Shown piece by piece: positions 1 through 8,190 of a DNA stretch of 42,302 bases (the stretch's first letter is position 1; every line of letters begins with the position of its first letter). The DNA is taken from the NCBI GenBank assembly GCA_024280435.1, contig JAJRQD010000224.1:1-42302 (forward strand), written 5' to 3'. The DNA comes from an archaeon (GTDB lineage Archaea > Asgardarchaeota > Heimdallarchaeia > Heimdallarchaeales > Kariarchaeaceae). Below the pieces are notes generated by a model that was not told the DNA's origin, made no database searches, and saw only the letters and a program-made list of their open reading frames with translations. A program made the translations under genes and the position numbers.

Positions 1-248
1 AAATGGAGAGCAGAGCATTATATTACTGTCTTAAAATATCCAGAACTTCCAATGACAAATAATCATGCAGAACGATTACTGAAAACAGTAATCGTTCATA
101 GATCAAATGGAAAACCATTGAGAAGTATTAGAGCAATGGAATTATGCTAACAGTATTGACTACCTGGAAACTACTGGGAAAACCAATTGCATCTTCATTA
201 AGAGAATGGATCGAAAATCAAATTGGTCAACCTAAATTGATAAAATAA
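1..248 (+). pseudogene. IS66-like transposase, C-terminal remnant (frameshifted)
   Basis: Frame 1 from the window edge reads through TNNHAERLLKTVIVHRSNGK, which resembles the C-terminal catalytic end of IS66-type DDE transposases (the NN.AER motif). It stops at TAA 148-150. The sense continues in another frame from about 144 (MLTVLTTWKLLGKP onward) to TAA 246-248. The gene therefore carries a frameshift near 138-150 and is cut by the window start. A short motif at 262-274 recurs inverted at 2489-2501 beside a second transposase remnant and may be the element's end. Family assignment is by motif memory only. Confidence 0.6.
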
Positions 249-333
249 CTAGGGGTGTGAAAGACACACAATTCACTTTAAAACATAATTGTGATAATTT
301 TTGTTACGCATATTATGAAATGGTAATAACTTA

Positions 334-1242
334 TTATGGAAGTCTTATTGGAATAATTCCGTTGCCAATCTCAACAAGTTCGTGTTGAACTTTTATTATT
401 TTTATTTTTCCTATCTCATTTTCTATTTCCGTAATTCTATTTTGGACTGAATTTGTGTTAAGATCTAGATCAAATAAAACAGCATAACCTTTTGTATCTG
501 TGATATATTTATTGTTGACAATATTTAAACCATAAAAATAATATTTATGATTGAAATGTTGTTCACCTATATTATTTATATTATCTAATGTAATTGATTT
601 CATTCTAATATCAGTTGAAAGTGAACCATATTTTTCTTTAACTACTTTTCCTAATATAAAATAATGTTCATTATTAAATTGAAATATTTTATAAGTTAAT
701 ATTTGATATAAAAATAATGAAGGTAATAATATTTTTATTTCTAATATTCTATCTTGTGTCAATCTTGAAATATATTTTTTCCTCTTATCTGCAGAATGAA
801 TTATGATTACTGAAATAATTTCAAAATATATGCCAATTAAGCCTATAATTAGTGCATACTCAAAAGAGCCTGTGAAATACTCAATAATAAATGGTAACGT
901 AATGATAAAATAAAGTGAAATATCACTCGTAAAAACATCTAGAGTTATAATAGCATTTTTTGTAATACTATTATAAAGTTTCAGTAATAGATTAACTATA
1001 AAATATAGTAATAAACCACTAATTAAATATATTATAACAAATAATAATTCTTGAATAATACTTGACGATATTGACTTTCCATTTAATCTTCTGAAAATAT
1101 TTACTCCATGTAATGAAAGTGCAATGAAAATAAATGGTAAGTTGAAATATTTACCGTATTTTACCTTTTTAGGATTTTTTATGCCATTACACGAATAGCT
1201 ATATGTTTTAGTTGTCATATTGTTATTTGAAATTATCACCAA
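334..1242 (-). CDS. Multi-pass membrane protein of unknown function
   Basis: About 302 residues with four to six hydrophobic segments: roughly 32-50, 60-88, 108-150 (probably two) and 175-190. The C-terminal ~110 residues are hydrophilic and end in a soluble domain (EIENEIGKIKIIKVQHELVE). I recognise no family. The start overlaps the stop of the upstream caspase-like gene, because TGG-TGA of that gene lies inside TTG-GTG-ATA here, so the two are probably translationally coupled. Possible starts are TTG 1242, GTG 1239 or ATG 1218; a GGTGAT ribosome-binding motif lies at the overlap. The gene pair sits between two inverted transposase remnants, which suggests accessory DNA. A partnership with the caspase-like neighbour is inferred from the overlap only. 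Confidence 0.7.
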   Translation of the reverse strand: MVIISNNNMTTKTYSYSCNGIKNPKKVKYGKYFNLPFIFIALSLHGVNIFRRLNGKSISSSIIQELLFVIIYLISGLLLYFIVNLLLKLYNSITKNAIITLDVFTSDISLYFIITLPFIIEYFTGSFEYALIIGLIGIYFEIISVIIIHSADKRKKYISRLTQDRILEIKILLPSLFLYQILTYKIFQFNNEHYFILGKVVKEKYGSLSTDIRMKSITLDNINNIGEQHFNHKYYFYGLNIVNNKYITDTKGYAVLFDLDLNTNSVQNRITEIENEIGKIKIIKVQHELVEIGNGIIPIRLP

Positions 1243-2327
1243 GTAGGTGTGTCACCATAATCATATCTATCAGTTTGGAATTTATTCCATTCTATTAATA
1301 AAAATGCGCTGTATAATAACACTGAAACAATGATCAAAGCAGCTCTTGCACCAAAAGTACCTGAATCTGTAGTTACCGCACCAGCAGCAGCTAGTTGTCT
1401 ATACCAAGGAAGAAATGTTTTTACGAAATAAAGACTGAATTTTGCTACTTGAGCTAGAAACAACAATAATTTTGCAATTTTTGTTGTAGTGGGTGCATCA
1501 TTTGTCAATACATTTAAAAGGTCTCTAAAGCGGTACATCAACACAATTCCATCACTTATCATAATCCAACCCTTCAAGGCAACTTGCATAGAAGTAATTG
1601 GGACAACTGCAGCAAAAGTTGGCAAAAAGATTGCCATGAATAAAAGTAACATATTACCAATTCTTAAGAATGCTTCATTTAGACCTAATTTGTCGAATAA
1701 ATAATTACTCATTGGTAAAAAATCTTTGTCATTCGCATCAAGTGATACACGAGAAATTGCCTTGGAAAAAAAGATGTTAATATTTCTTCCACCATTGAAT
1801 ATATTAGAAATAAGAATAGATATAACATTTGATGCAAATATAGCATCAACTGTTTCTGAAAAACTATAAACAAATTTTCCAGTATTTTTAATTAATTTTG
1901 TAACTATTGACGATTCACATGCAAGAAAATAATGATAATCAGATTCAGATTCTTGAACAATGTTACTTATTATGTTCCATGATAATGTAGTTCCTTCGAA
2001 GTCTATTCCATTTTCACTACTATGTCCTACCCAAATAACAGGTGATTTGGTTGTGGTAATTACTAATATAGCTTCATAAAAGTTAAAATTTATTACTGCC
2101 GCTTTTGGAAAGTTTTGTTTGAGATCTGAAACAGCAGCTAGTTCTTCTAGTGAAGAACCAAACATAACAATAAAAGGAGATACTTCTGCTATAGTCGTAT
2201 TATTAGTAGTAAATGTATTAACTTCTCTAGGAAGGTTGTTTACTAATATTGGTGCAAATGATGATAGAACCATAATCGTAATTATAAATCCTACTACAAA
2301 TAAGTTGGTTGGTTTGATTTTGTTTAT
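1236..2327 (-). CDS. Membrane-anchored caspase-fold-like (His/Cys dyad) protein
   Basis: The first conventional start, ATG 2273, falls inside a hydrophobic segment. The open frame continues upstream to an AUA at 2327 preceded by GGAGTTGAT, giving a clean N-terminus (MNKIKPTNLFVVGFIITIMV) that forms a signal/anchor helix. In AUA numbering of 363 residues, a soluble domain at about 50-200 has WVGHSSENGIDF with His102, then DYHYFLACESS with Cys137. This spacing and context resemble the His-Cys dyad of caspase-like/CHAT/C25-type peptidases (clan CD). At least three transmembrane stretches follow, at about 220-250, 280-308 and 327-348. It is coupled to the downstream membrane gene by an overlap. 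Protease function is inferred from two motifs; a non-catalytic relative of the fold is possible. Confidence 0.5.
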   Translation of the reverse strand: MNKIKPTNLFVVGFIITIMVLSSFAPILVNNLPREVNTFTTNNTTIAEVSPFIVMFGSSLEELAAVSDLKQNFPKAAVINFNFYEAILVITTTKSPVIWVGHSSENGIDFEGTTLSWNIISNIVQESESDYHYFLACESSIVTKLIKNTGKFVYSFSETVDAIFASNVISILISNIFNGGRNINIFFSKAISRVSLDANDKDFLPMSNYLFDKLGLNEAFLRIGNMLLLFMAIFLPTFAAVVPITSMQVALKGWIMISDGIVLMYRFRDLLNVLTNDAPTTTKIAKLLLFLAQVAKFSLYFVKTFLPWYRQLAAAGAVTTDSGTFGARAALIIVSVLLYSAFLLIEWNKFQTDRYDYGDTPTW

Positions 2328-2339
2328 TTTATCAACTCC
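2325..2339 (-). promoter_or_regulatory. Shine-Dalgarno and AUA start of the caspase-like gene
   Basis: On the minus strand GGAGTTGAT (2339-2331) matches the archaeal Shine-Dalgarno GGAGGTGAT at 8 of 9 positions. It is followed by AAA and AUA (2327-2325) in the frame of the caspase-like protein. No ATG, GTG or TTG exists in that frame between the upstream TAA and ATG 2273. A six-codon ATG frame (ATGGAGTTGATAAAATAA) overlaps the same site and may be a decoy or leader. Confidence 0.4.
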
Positions 2340-2533
2340 ATAGAATCTATCGATTTATTTGCCTTAATAAACATTTAGCAAGTGTTTACCTCCCCCTTAT
2401 TTTTCTTAATTATTCATTGTTTTATCATAATATTCAATTAAGTTTTTCATTAATTAAATATATACAAATGACTGTTTAATTTGCGCGGGGATTATGTGTC
2501 TCAACCTATAAAATTATGGTAATATAGCGATTT

Positions 2534-2821
2534 TCACCAAAAATTTATAACACGGAAAAAAAGGTGGGAATTATGGCTGCGTCCACAGACATTGGTTCCC
2601 ATTGTAATTGTAACAATCCACACACAGATTTTCTTTGATCCTTTTTGCTTTCTTTTTCCTTCCAGAACCAATTTATGTCTAGTTTCATCAAATTGAGTAT
2701 ACTTTGAATTTATGACCTTAGATACGATTTCATCTGATACCGGCTTTAAACTCTCACAAATCTTACCAAAACCACGATTTATTGCAGTTAGTGATAATTT
2801 CTTATGAAATGAATAAATTGA
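2534..2821 (-). pseudogene. IS66-like transposase, internal remnant
   Basis: An open minus-strand stretch without a start codon reads through SDEIVSKVINSKYTQFDETR and then GKRKQKGSKKICVWIVT. This resembles the catalytic-core region of IS66-like transposases (an aspartate followed by E-T-R and K-G-S-K-K-x-x-V-W). It stops at 2536 after about 95 codons. Just beyond it, at 2489-2501, lies a motif matching 262-274 in inverted orientation. It is probably a second, older copy of the element whose C-terminal part is at the window start. The 2328-2943 gap holds nothing else that I recognise. Confidence 0.5.
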
Positions 2822-2943
2822 TCAGTTGAGAAATCCATACCTCCTATTTATTACTTTGTATATTTTTTGATAATGAGCTATCATATCAAAAATTACTGAT
2901 AATACCGGTTATACTTATATAATTGAATAATTCTGAATAGAAT

Positions 2944-3369
2944 ATGTCACAAGAAGGTAAATATAAAATAAATATGGTATCTGCAAATATGGAGACAACT
3001 GCCCGACAAAAGTCATTGAAAAGAATGGAGAGTAGTAATAGAGGAAGAGGACTAAATAATTCAACAAATAGTTTTGTAGCAGTATTTGGATTGACAATTG
3101 TTGCTTATTATGCCTACACGTACAGTATAAACCATTTAATCTCGTATCTTATACTGATCTCGCTTGGATATTTTATATGGTGGAGAGATAAATCTGTAAA
3201 TATTAAAAAGAATAAAAAATTACTTGCTGACCTGAGGGGTAGTGATGAAATAGTAATTGGTGATATAGTCATAGATAAAAGAGAACAGAAGAGTAGATGT
3301 TCCAATTGTAATCGCGAGTATACTGTAAAAACTTCATTCTGTCTCGGTTGTGGTGCCTCTTTCAATTAA
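2944..3369 (+). CDS. Two-helix membrane protein with C-terminal zinc ribbon
   Basis: A 141-residue protein. A basic N-terminus of about 45 residues precedes two adjacent transmembrane helices (about 44-62 and 65-82). A short cytosolic domain then ends in a four-cysteine ribbon, CSNCNREYTVKTSFCLGCGA (about 118-137), of the zinc-ribbon type common on small archaeal membrane proteins. The start ATG has no clear Shine-Dalgarno. Its 3' end overlaps the convergent downstream gene by 36 nt. Function unknown. The ribbon resembles that at the end of the 390-residue membrane protein at 27.4-28.6 kb, but the rest does not. Confidence 0.7.
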   Translation: MSQEGKYKINMVSANMETTARQKSLKRMESSNRGRGLNNSTNSFVAVFGLTIVAYYAYTYSINHLISYLILISLGYFIWWRDKSVNIKKNKKLLADLRGSDEIVIGDIVIDKREQKSRCSNCNREYTVKTSFCLGCGASFN

Positions 3370-4104
3370 ATTAATATTTTTTTTTCTAATAAATACTATA
3401 ACTATACTTGTTATAAATAAATAACTGAATATTGTATTATCAATTGAATTACTGATATCCAATTCTGGATCTATATTATCACTACTATTCTCAATAATAA
3501 ATTCACTATTTGTCTCATCATCTGAAATATTCAAGCTGTATATAGTATTTGTGAACTCTTTCATAATCACGCTGTATACTTTGATTGCTCCATCCAATCC
3601 ATAATACACAGTTGAATTAGTATATAATGAATCATCATTAGTACTTTTCAATTCACTGCTTGCATAGAAATAGGTATCGTACATAACTGCCACAAATGTA
3701 TTGGTGATATTTTGATTGAATGCTAGTTGGTTCTCAAAATTATAATTAATCGTCCAGTATTCCCAATCTGTGAATATAAAAAATTCAAACATACCAACAA
3801 AATTTATACTTATGAAATTTATTTCCTCATTATTAATGTATGCAGTTACAGATCCAAGATAAGACCCATCTTCAGGTACTGTCTCAAGTTCTAACTCAAA
3901 AATATCATTCTTTTGTACTTTCACTTCTTGCATGTTGGGTAAACTAACTGAGGGGTCCTCTCCTTCTACGTACAGGTCATGAACATAGTACTTGAATCTA
4001 TCTCCTACTGATACACCAACACTTCCTGCATCAATTCCCTGAATTAATGTTGTATTGGACAGTATAATAAATAAAGTAATTATGCTGAAAATTCTTCTAT
4101 TCAT
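3334..4104 (-). CDS. Secreted, C-terminally anchored surface protein
   Basis: A 256-residue protein with an N-terminal signal peptide (RRIFSIITLFIILSNTTLIQ, cleaved near residue 22). A beta-rich ectodomain begins VGVSVGDRFKYYVHDLYVEG and contains several N-glycosylation sequons (NIT, NST, NIS, NSS). A C-terminal transmembrane helix at about 228-242 is followed by RKK, which orients the tail to the cytosol. The opening GDRFKYYV pattern is frequent in archaeal surface proteins of unknown role. The last ~12 codons overlap the convergent zinc-ribbon gene. No enzymatic motif seen. Confidence 0.65.
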   Translation of the reverse strand: MNRRIFSIITLFIILSNTTLIQGIDAGSVGVSVGDRFKYYVHDLYVEGEDPSVSLPNMQEVKVQKNDIFELELETVPEDGSYLGSVTAYINNEEINFISINFVGMFEFFIFTDWEYWTINYNFENQLAFNQNITNTFVAVMYDTYFYASSELKSTNDDSLYTNSTVYYGLDGAIKVYSVIMKEFTNTIYSLNISDDETNSEFIIENSSDNIDPELDISNSIDNTIFSYLFITSIVIVFIRKKNINLIERGTTTETE

Positions 4105-4198
4105 ACTTATCTGTGGTAAATTAATTATTTAAATATAATCTGGTAAATATTATGCTTAGTAAAACAATTTATATAAAATTCAAATTATAATGGATATA

Positions 4199-5089
4199 TC
4201 ATATTTCATTGATAATTTTTTGAGTATGGTTTTTGTATCTTAATAATTTGTATCTTTTACTCATCCATATATCCAACAGAGATGCAATGAACTCAGTCTT
4301 TGCATGCAGAATTAGATGGCCTATATTATCAATAGTCACAAGAGTTGACAATTTCAACTGTCTGTTCAATTCCAGACTATCTGAGTAGGGAACAATCTGA
4401 TCTTTATTACCAGCAATTATTATTGTTTCACAGCTGATACTAGATACATCAATCTCCACATTCTGTGTAGTCTCATAGAATATTTTCTTATGCGTATTAA
4501 TATCCATTCTTTTTATCCTCTCAATGCCATTTTTGGCAAATTTCTTCTTCTCCTCTCCAATCACGAAAAATGGATAAACAAAGCTGAATATATCAACCAC
4601 AGATTCTAATATGAAATTAGGTGTTCTCTTACCAATCCCTAGCATTATTTTTGTAAATGCAGATTTGGAGAATTTATTACTTGGTGATATTAAAAATAAA
4701 GTCTCTACCATATCTGGATAGTCTGATGCAAATTGCAATGCGATTGCAGTGGCAAGTGAGGAAGCCATAATTGTAACTTTGTGTCCAGTGGGAACAATTG
4801 ATGAGATCACCTGATAACAATCATATGTAAAATCATCTATATTCCAATTGATATCATAAGGGCTAGCTGATTCTCCATGGCCTCTTAGATCCATAGATAT
4901 GATATTATAGTTATCATGATAATTCTGCTTGAAAAAATTGTAATCATCAGAGCTTCCAAGGTATCCATGAAGGAATACCAGTGTTGATTTTTCTGGCTCA
5001 AAATTATTGTGCTCCACATGAAGTTGATACAAAATATTCTGATCATACGGGGCATGAACCTGGATTATTGAATCTGTAATTGCTGACAT
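4199..5089 (-). CDS. Alpha/beta hydrolase, candidate MenH-type enzyme
   Basis: A 296-residue alpha/beta hydrolase. The oxyanion-hole motif HGYLGSSDDY is at about 41-50 and SMDLRGHGESASPYD at about 65-79. The nucleophile elbow is IMASSLATA at about 107-115. The acid is in AGNKDQIVPYSDS near 226-238 and the histidine in IDNIGHLILH near 254-263. It closes a minus-strand set with a UbiE/MenG methyltransferase and a UbiA prenyltransferase, so MenH (conversion of SEPHCHC to SHCHC in menaquinone synthesis) is a reasonable guess. The elbow is unusual: both glycines of G-x-S-x-G are alanine. A 264-nt gap separates it from the upstream gene, so it may have its own promoter. A generic esterase or hydrolase cannot be excluded. 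Confidence 0.6.
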   Translation of the reverse strand: MSAITDSIIQVHAPYDQNILYQLHVEHNNFEPEKSTLVFLHGYLGSSDDYNFFKQNYHDNYNIISMDLRGHGESASPYDINWNIDDFTYDCYQVISSIVPTGHKVTIMASSLATAIALQFASDYPDMVETLFLISPSNKFSKSAFTKIMLGIGKRTPNFILESVVDIFSFVYPFFVIGEEKKKFAKNGIERIKRMDINTHKKIFYETTQNVEIDVSSISCETIIIAGNKDQIVPYSDSLELNRQLKLSTLVTIDNIGHLILHAKTEFIASLLDIWMSKRYKLLRYKNHTQKIINEI

Positions 5090-5353
5090 AGTTGAAATAC
5101 CTCCTTATCGATAGATAGGGATAATAGATGAAATCATACGGATGATGATTTATATTGGCGGGTGTATACACACTCACCTACTATACTAATTGCATTACAA
5201 GTATATAAACATGATTGATTAAAAATCACACAAACATTTCACACCGCTCTATGTCGATGAATATTGCATAATTAAATGCAATAACCATCGTTTTATTCTA
5301 CAATTATCTGAAATAATATGTGGTAACGTATAATTAATTGTTTAAATATCACA
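5090..5353. other. Intergenic region with palindromes
   Basis: A 264-nt gap between the UbiA-fusion gene and the MenH-like gene. It holds the perfect 10-bp palindrome GTGTATACAC near 5164 and a 7-bp inverted repeat, ATTGCAT (5263-5269) and ATGCAAT (5276-5282), with a 6-nt spacer. Either could be an operator for the hydrolase gene. No open frame or structured RNA was recognised. Confidence 0.35.
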
Positions 5354-6934
5354 TTAGATGATTAGAAGTGCTATAATCAGTAATAAGGTTGAGATGATAT
5401 TTAACATCAGTATTTGTAGGTAAATTCTTCTTTCATTCATTGTATCCAGTTCTTTATTGAACAGTACAGTAATTGGTAGTATCAGTAGTGTAAGTGTAAA
5501 TGCACTCTCAAGAAAACCAAATAAAATAAATGGCACGAGATAAATGGCTGTGAAAATCGATATAAACCTGATTAGAAATTTACTACGATGTCTACCCAGT
5601 TTCAGTACCAGTGTCTTTCGATTTGCTCTCTCGTCTGCTTCTAGATCAATCATATTGTTCATAATAACAATTAAACCAGAATACAATCCGGGTGTTATAC
5701 CAAGAAGAATAGTGTGGTACAATAGATCTGTATCTGAGCTAAGTATATAGTAACTGGCAAATACGGGGATTGGTCCAAATATTAGAATTATCACCAGTTC
5801 ACCAAGACCCTTGTGTGATAATCTAAATGGCCTACCGGAGTATGAATATGCAAGAATACCACCTGCAAGTGATAGATACAGAACAGTGTTCCCAGGTAGC
5901 AATGAATTGAGGTACATTCCAATTGCTATTGCAATAATAACCATGCTGACACCTGTTGAAATAACACCTCCCGGTGTGGCAAGTCCTTTGTCAATATATC
6001 TACCACCACTGAGCAGGGATGATTTAATTTTAAACTCATCATTCTGATTTTTATGATCCACATAATCAAAAATCAGGTTCATACCAATCTGTACCATCAA
6101 AAATCCTGTTACTATCAACAATACCAGTATCCAGTTGAATTTGTCTGCTAATACAGTTCCAAGTAGTATTGGTAATATGGTGGAGATAAAAATAGGTATT
6201 CTCAGTATTTGTTTCCAGTACTGATAGTTATATCTGAAAGCCTCTTTGACATCATCTATAAGATTGGATTGATTAGTCAATCTAATAGTTTCCAACTCTG
6301 ATTGATCTCCATATATCATCTTATGTGGATAGAATACAAATCTATCCTCATATTTTTTGATATTACCCTCTAGGAATATATTTCTGGCAGTGGGAAACTC
6401 ATTCGAGTGGTTAAAATACAGTTTACAGCCTGAGATAACCAGTAATTGTTTGAAAACAGGGTCCTCACTGCTGATCTCAAATTCCAATGTATCATCAGAT
6501 CTTTTCAGTTCTACTATCTGTGATCTTGACTGATTTCTGAAAGAGGTTATTATCATTGCTTCATTCTGCTCTAGTATTGATCTGTATAGTTTATCATTAT
6601 ATCGCTGAAGGTACTGACTACCATCGGGTATTGATTGCTGTACATATCCGGTGAATTCTTGTTTATCTGTATCCCATCCCATGACATTCTCAATATAGAA
6701 TTCATTATTCTCAACTCTTCCAATCAGCTCAAGAAATTCATAATTTCTCTTGTATGGATCATTATAGCTGAACAAAACAGTTGCATTGGTATTTTTTATT
6801 GAAATATTCAATTTAATTGAATTTTTATCAAATATTATATTTTCTAATTTCAATAATTGTGGATATTCATCATTATATGACATGATCACCCGATCAAACT
6901 GACTTAATCTGGATATTAATGGGTTACTTATCAT
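5354..6934 (-). CDS. UbiA prenyltransferase with soluble N-terminal domain
   Basis: A 526-residue protein, much longer than the ~290 residues usual for UbiA. Residues ~1-235 are soluble. From ~245 there are eight or nine membrane helices with the UbiA signatures: NLIFDYVDHKNQND (first aspartate-rich motif), YSYSGRPFRLSHKGLGEL, and NNMIDLEADERANRKTL (second motif). The closest relatives by eye are MenA-like enzymes, but a more canonical menA lies at 17.2-18.1 kb, so this one may prenylate another aromatic acceptor. The N-terminal part has beta-rich stretches (IFLEGNIKKYEDRFVFYPHK) that could be a split-barrel flavin fold, as in the gene just upstream; this is a guess. The start overlaps the upstream stop by one base (TGATG), so translation is coupled. 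Confidence 0.75.
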   Translation of the reverse strand: MISNPLISRLSQFDRVIMSYNDEYPQLLKLENIIFDKNSIKLNISIKNTNATVLFSYNDPYKRNYEFLELIGRVENNEFYIENVMGWDTDKQEFTGYVQQSIPDGSQYLQRYNDKLYRSILEQNEAMIITSFRNQSRSQIVELKRSDDTLEFEISSEDPVFKQLLVISGCKLYFNHSNEFPTARNIFLEGNIKKYEDRFVFYPHKMIYGDQSELETIRLTNQSNLIDDVKEAFRYNYQYWKQILRIPIFISTILPILLGTVLADKFNWILVLLIVTGFLMVQIGMNLIFDYVDHKNQNDEFKIKSSLLSGGRYIDKGLATPGGVISTGVSMVIIAIAIGMYLNSLLPGNTVLYLSLAGGILAYSYSGRPFRLSHKGLGELVIILIFGPIPVFASYYILSSDTDLLYHTILLGITPGLYSGLIVIMNNMIDLEADERANRKTLVLKLGRHRSKFLIRFISIFTAIYLVPFILFGFLESAFTLTLLILPITVLFNKELDTMNERRIYLQILMLNIISTLLLIIALLII

Positions 6935-7341
6935 CAGATCAACTCCATTGCAATCTGCACACTCTTATATGTGATAATAGTTGGTTTTATTTTTATTATC
7001 ACTCTTTTCCAGAAATACTGTATACTATCCTTTGCTCTGTACAGATCATATGCGTATCTATCCTTGCTAAACCATTCATCTTTATATCTCAACCAATCTG
7101 TATCGATATTATTATCTATCAATCTTGCAGTACCATAGATTATTAGATCATCAATATGAATTGTAACTTTATTATTCTTTCTTATATTATTCAGTTTATC
7201 TGAGAATATCACAGATGATGTGACTGTGAAGATACCATCTTTGAAAAAATAATGCATTGGAGTGATTGTGGTATACTCATCTGATGTAATCAGATCAAGC
7301 AGATAATTATTGTTAATGATCTCTAGAATCTCATCCAGCAT
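6934..7341 (-). CDS. Pyridoxamine-phosphate-oxidase-like flavin split-barrel protein
   Basis: A 135-residue protein with the PNPOx-like pattern: TPMHYFFKDGIFTVTSS, then FSDKLNNIRKNNKVTIHID, then IYGTARLIDN. This is typical of small FMN- or F420-binding split-barrel proteins that reduce or bind hydrophobic substrates. It lies between the UbiE-type methyltransferase (6-nt gap) and the UbiA fusion (one-base overlap), so it probably acts in quinone or isoprenoid metabolism. A redox step on a polyprenyl or quinone intermediate is plausible but unproven. Confidence 0.65.
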   Translation of the reverse strand: MLDEILEIINNNYLLDLITSDEYTTITPMHYFFKDGIFTVTSSVIFSDKLNNIRKNNKVTIHIDDLIIYGTARLIDNNIDTDWLRYKDEWFSKDRYAYDLYRAKDSIQYFWKRVIIKIKPTIITYKSVQIAMELI

Positions 7342-7347
7342 CTCTCA

Positions 7348-8082
7348 TCACTTTCTTAATCCCAGCATGACTACTATTGATCCCATCAATCCTAGTTTGT
7401 AACGTGTGATGAATCCTGCATCATTATACAGTTTTTTCAATTCTTCTGGACTGTGGAACCTAGCATATGTTTCCTCTAATAATCTGAAGGGTGCTTTTCC
7501 CCTGGTCACTATCAACACTGCCAACTTACCAAGTAAACTCATCATCTGACCGACATACACATCTATTATTGGTGCTAATCTGGTAGCTCTTCTACCCATC
7601 TCAAGCATCATTATCCTTCCATATTTTCTGATTATTCTGTTATGTTCATGAAGTGTACTGGGATAGTCTGTGAAATGCCTTCCCACAAATCCAGACATCA
7701 CTCCATCAAATGCATGTCTACGAAATGGAGTCTTGGCTGCATCTCCCAGCACCAGATTCATACTACCCGCACTGTATACATCCCTATCCTTACAGTATTC
7801 AATCATAGAGTGGGATATATCCATACCCACCACAGATATTCCAGTATTCTGTTTGAACGCCTCATTTGAAAGATGACCTGTACCTGTACCTATGTCTAGT
7901 ATGGTTTCTAGAGGACTAATCTTCTCTGGTATCATATTTTTTATTGCAATATACCTGAATTGTCTATCAGTACCTAGGGACATGAAATTATTTAACAGAT
8001 CGTAGGATTGTGATAGTTTATGAAAGTCATCCCTGACTAGATCAACATATTCTGGATTTGAAGATGAGGTCACAATCGACAT
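7348..8082 (-). CDS. menG: Demethylmenaquinone methyltransferase (UbiE/MenG)
   Basis: A 244-residue class I SAM-dependent methyltransferase. The N-terminal YDLLNNFMSLGTDRQFRYIA is the UbiE/COQ5 family signature. The SAM loop ILDIGTGTGHLSNEA is at about 61-75, with the acidic GMDISHSMIEYC near 86-97 and LGDAAKTPF near 112-120. A C-terminal HSPEELKKLYNDAGF precedes the end. In menaquinone synthesis it methylates demethylmenaquinone after MenA. It is first in a tight minus-strand run with the split-barrel protein and the UbiA fusion. Confidence 0.85.
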   Translation of the reverse strand: MSIVTSSSNPEYVDLVRDDFHKLSQSYDLLNNFMSLGTDRQFRYIAIKNMIPEKISPLETILDIGTGTGHLSNEAFKQNTGISVVGMDISHSMIEYCKDRDVYSAGSMNLVLGDAAKTPFRRHAFDGVMSGFVGRHFTDYPSTLHEHNRIIRKYGRIMMLEMGRRATRLAPIIDVYVGQMMSLLGKLAVLIVTRGKAPFRLLEETYARFHSPEELKKLYNDAGFITRYKLGLMGSIVVMLGLRK

Positions 8083-8190
8083 TGAAACTATAATTATTAA
8101 TACTTAACAATACTATAACAAATTGAAGAATACTCTTTTTGACATATCAAACTTAAGAATGATTAATAAGTTATTAAATAAACCTGAAAT

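Noticed and set aside
5130-5310. C/D box small RNA
   Set aside because: ATGATGA occurs near 5139, but no D box (CTGA) lies at guide-RNA distance and no terminal stem was found.
7642-7876. Plus-strand ORFs inside menG
   Set aside because: Both are antisense shadows of the methyltransferase gene, with no family features.
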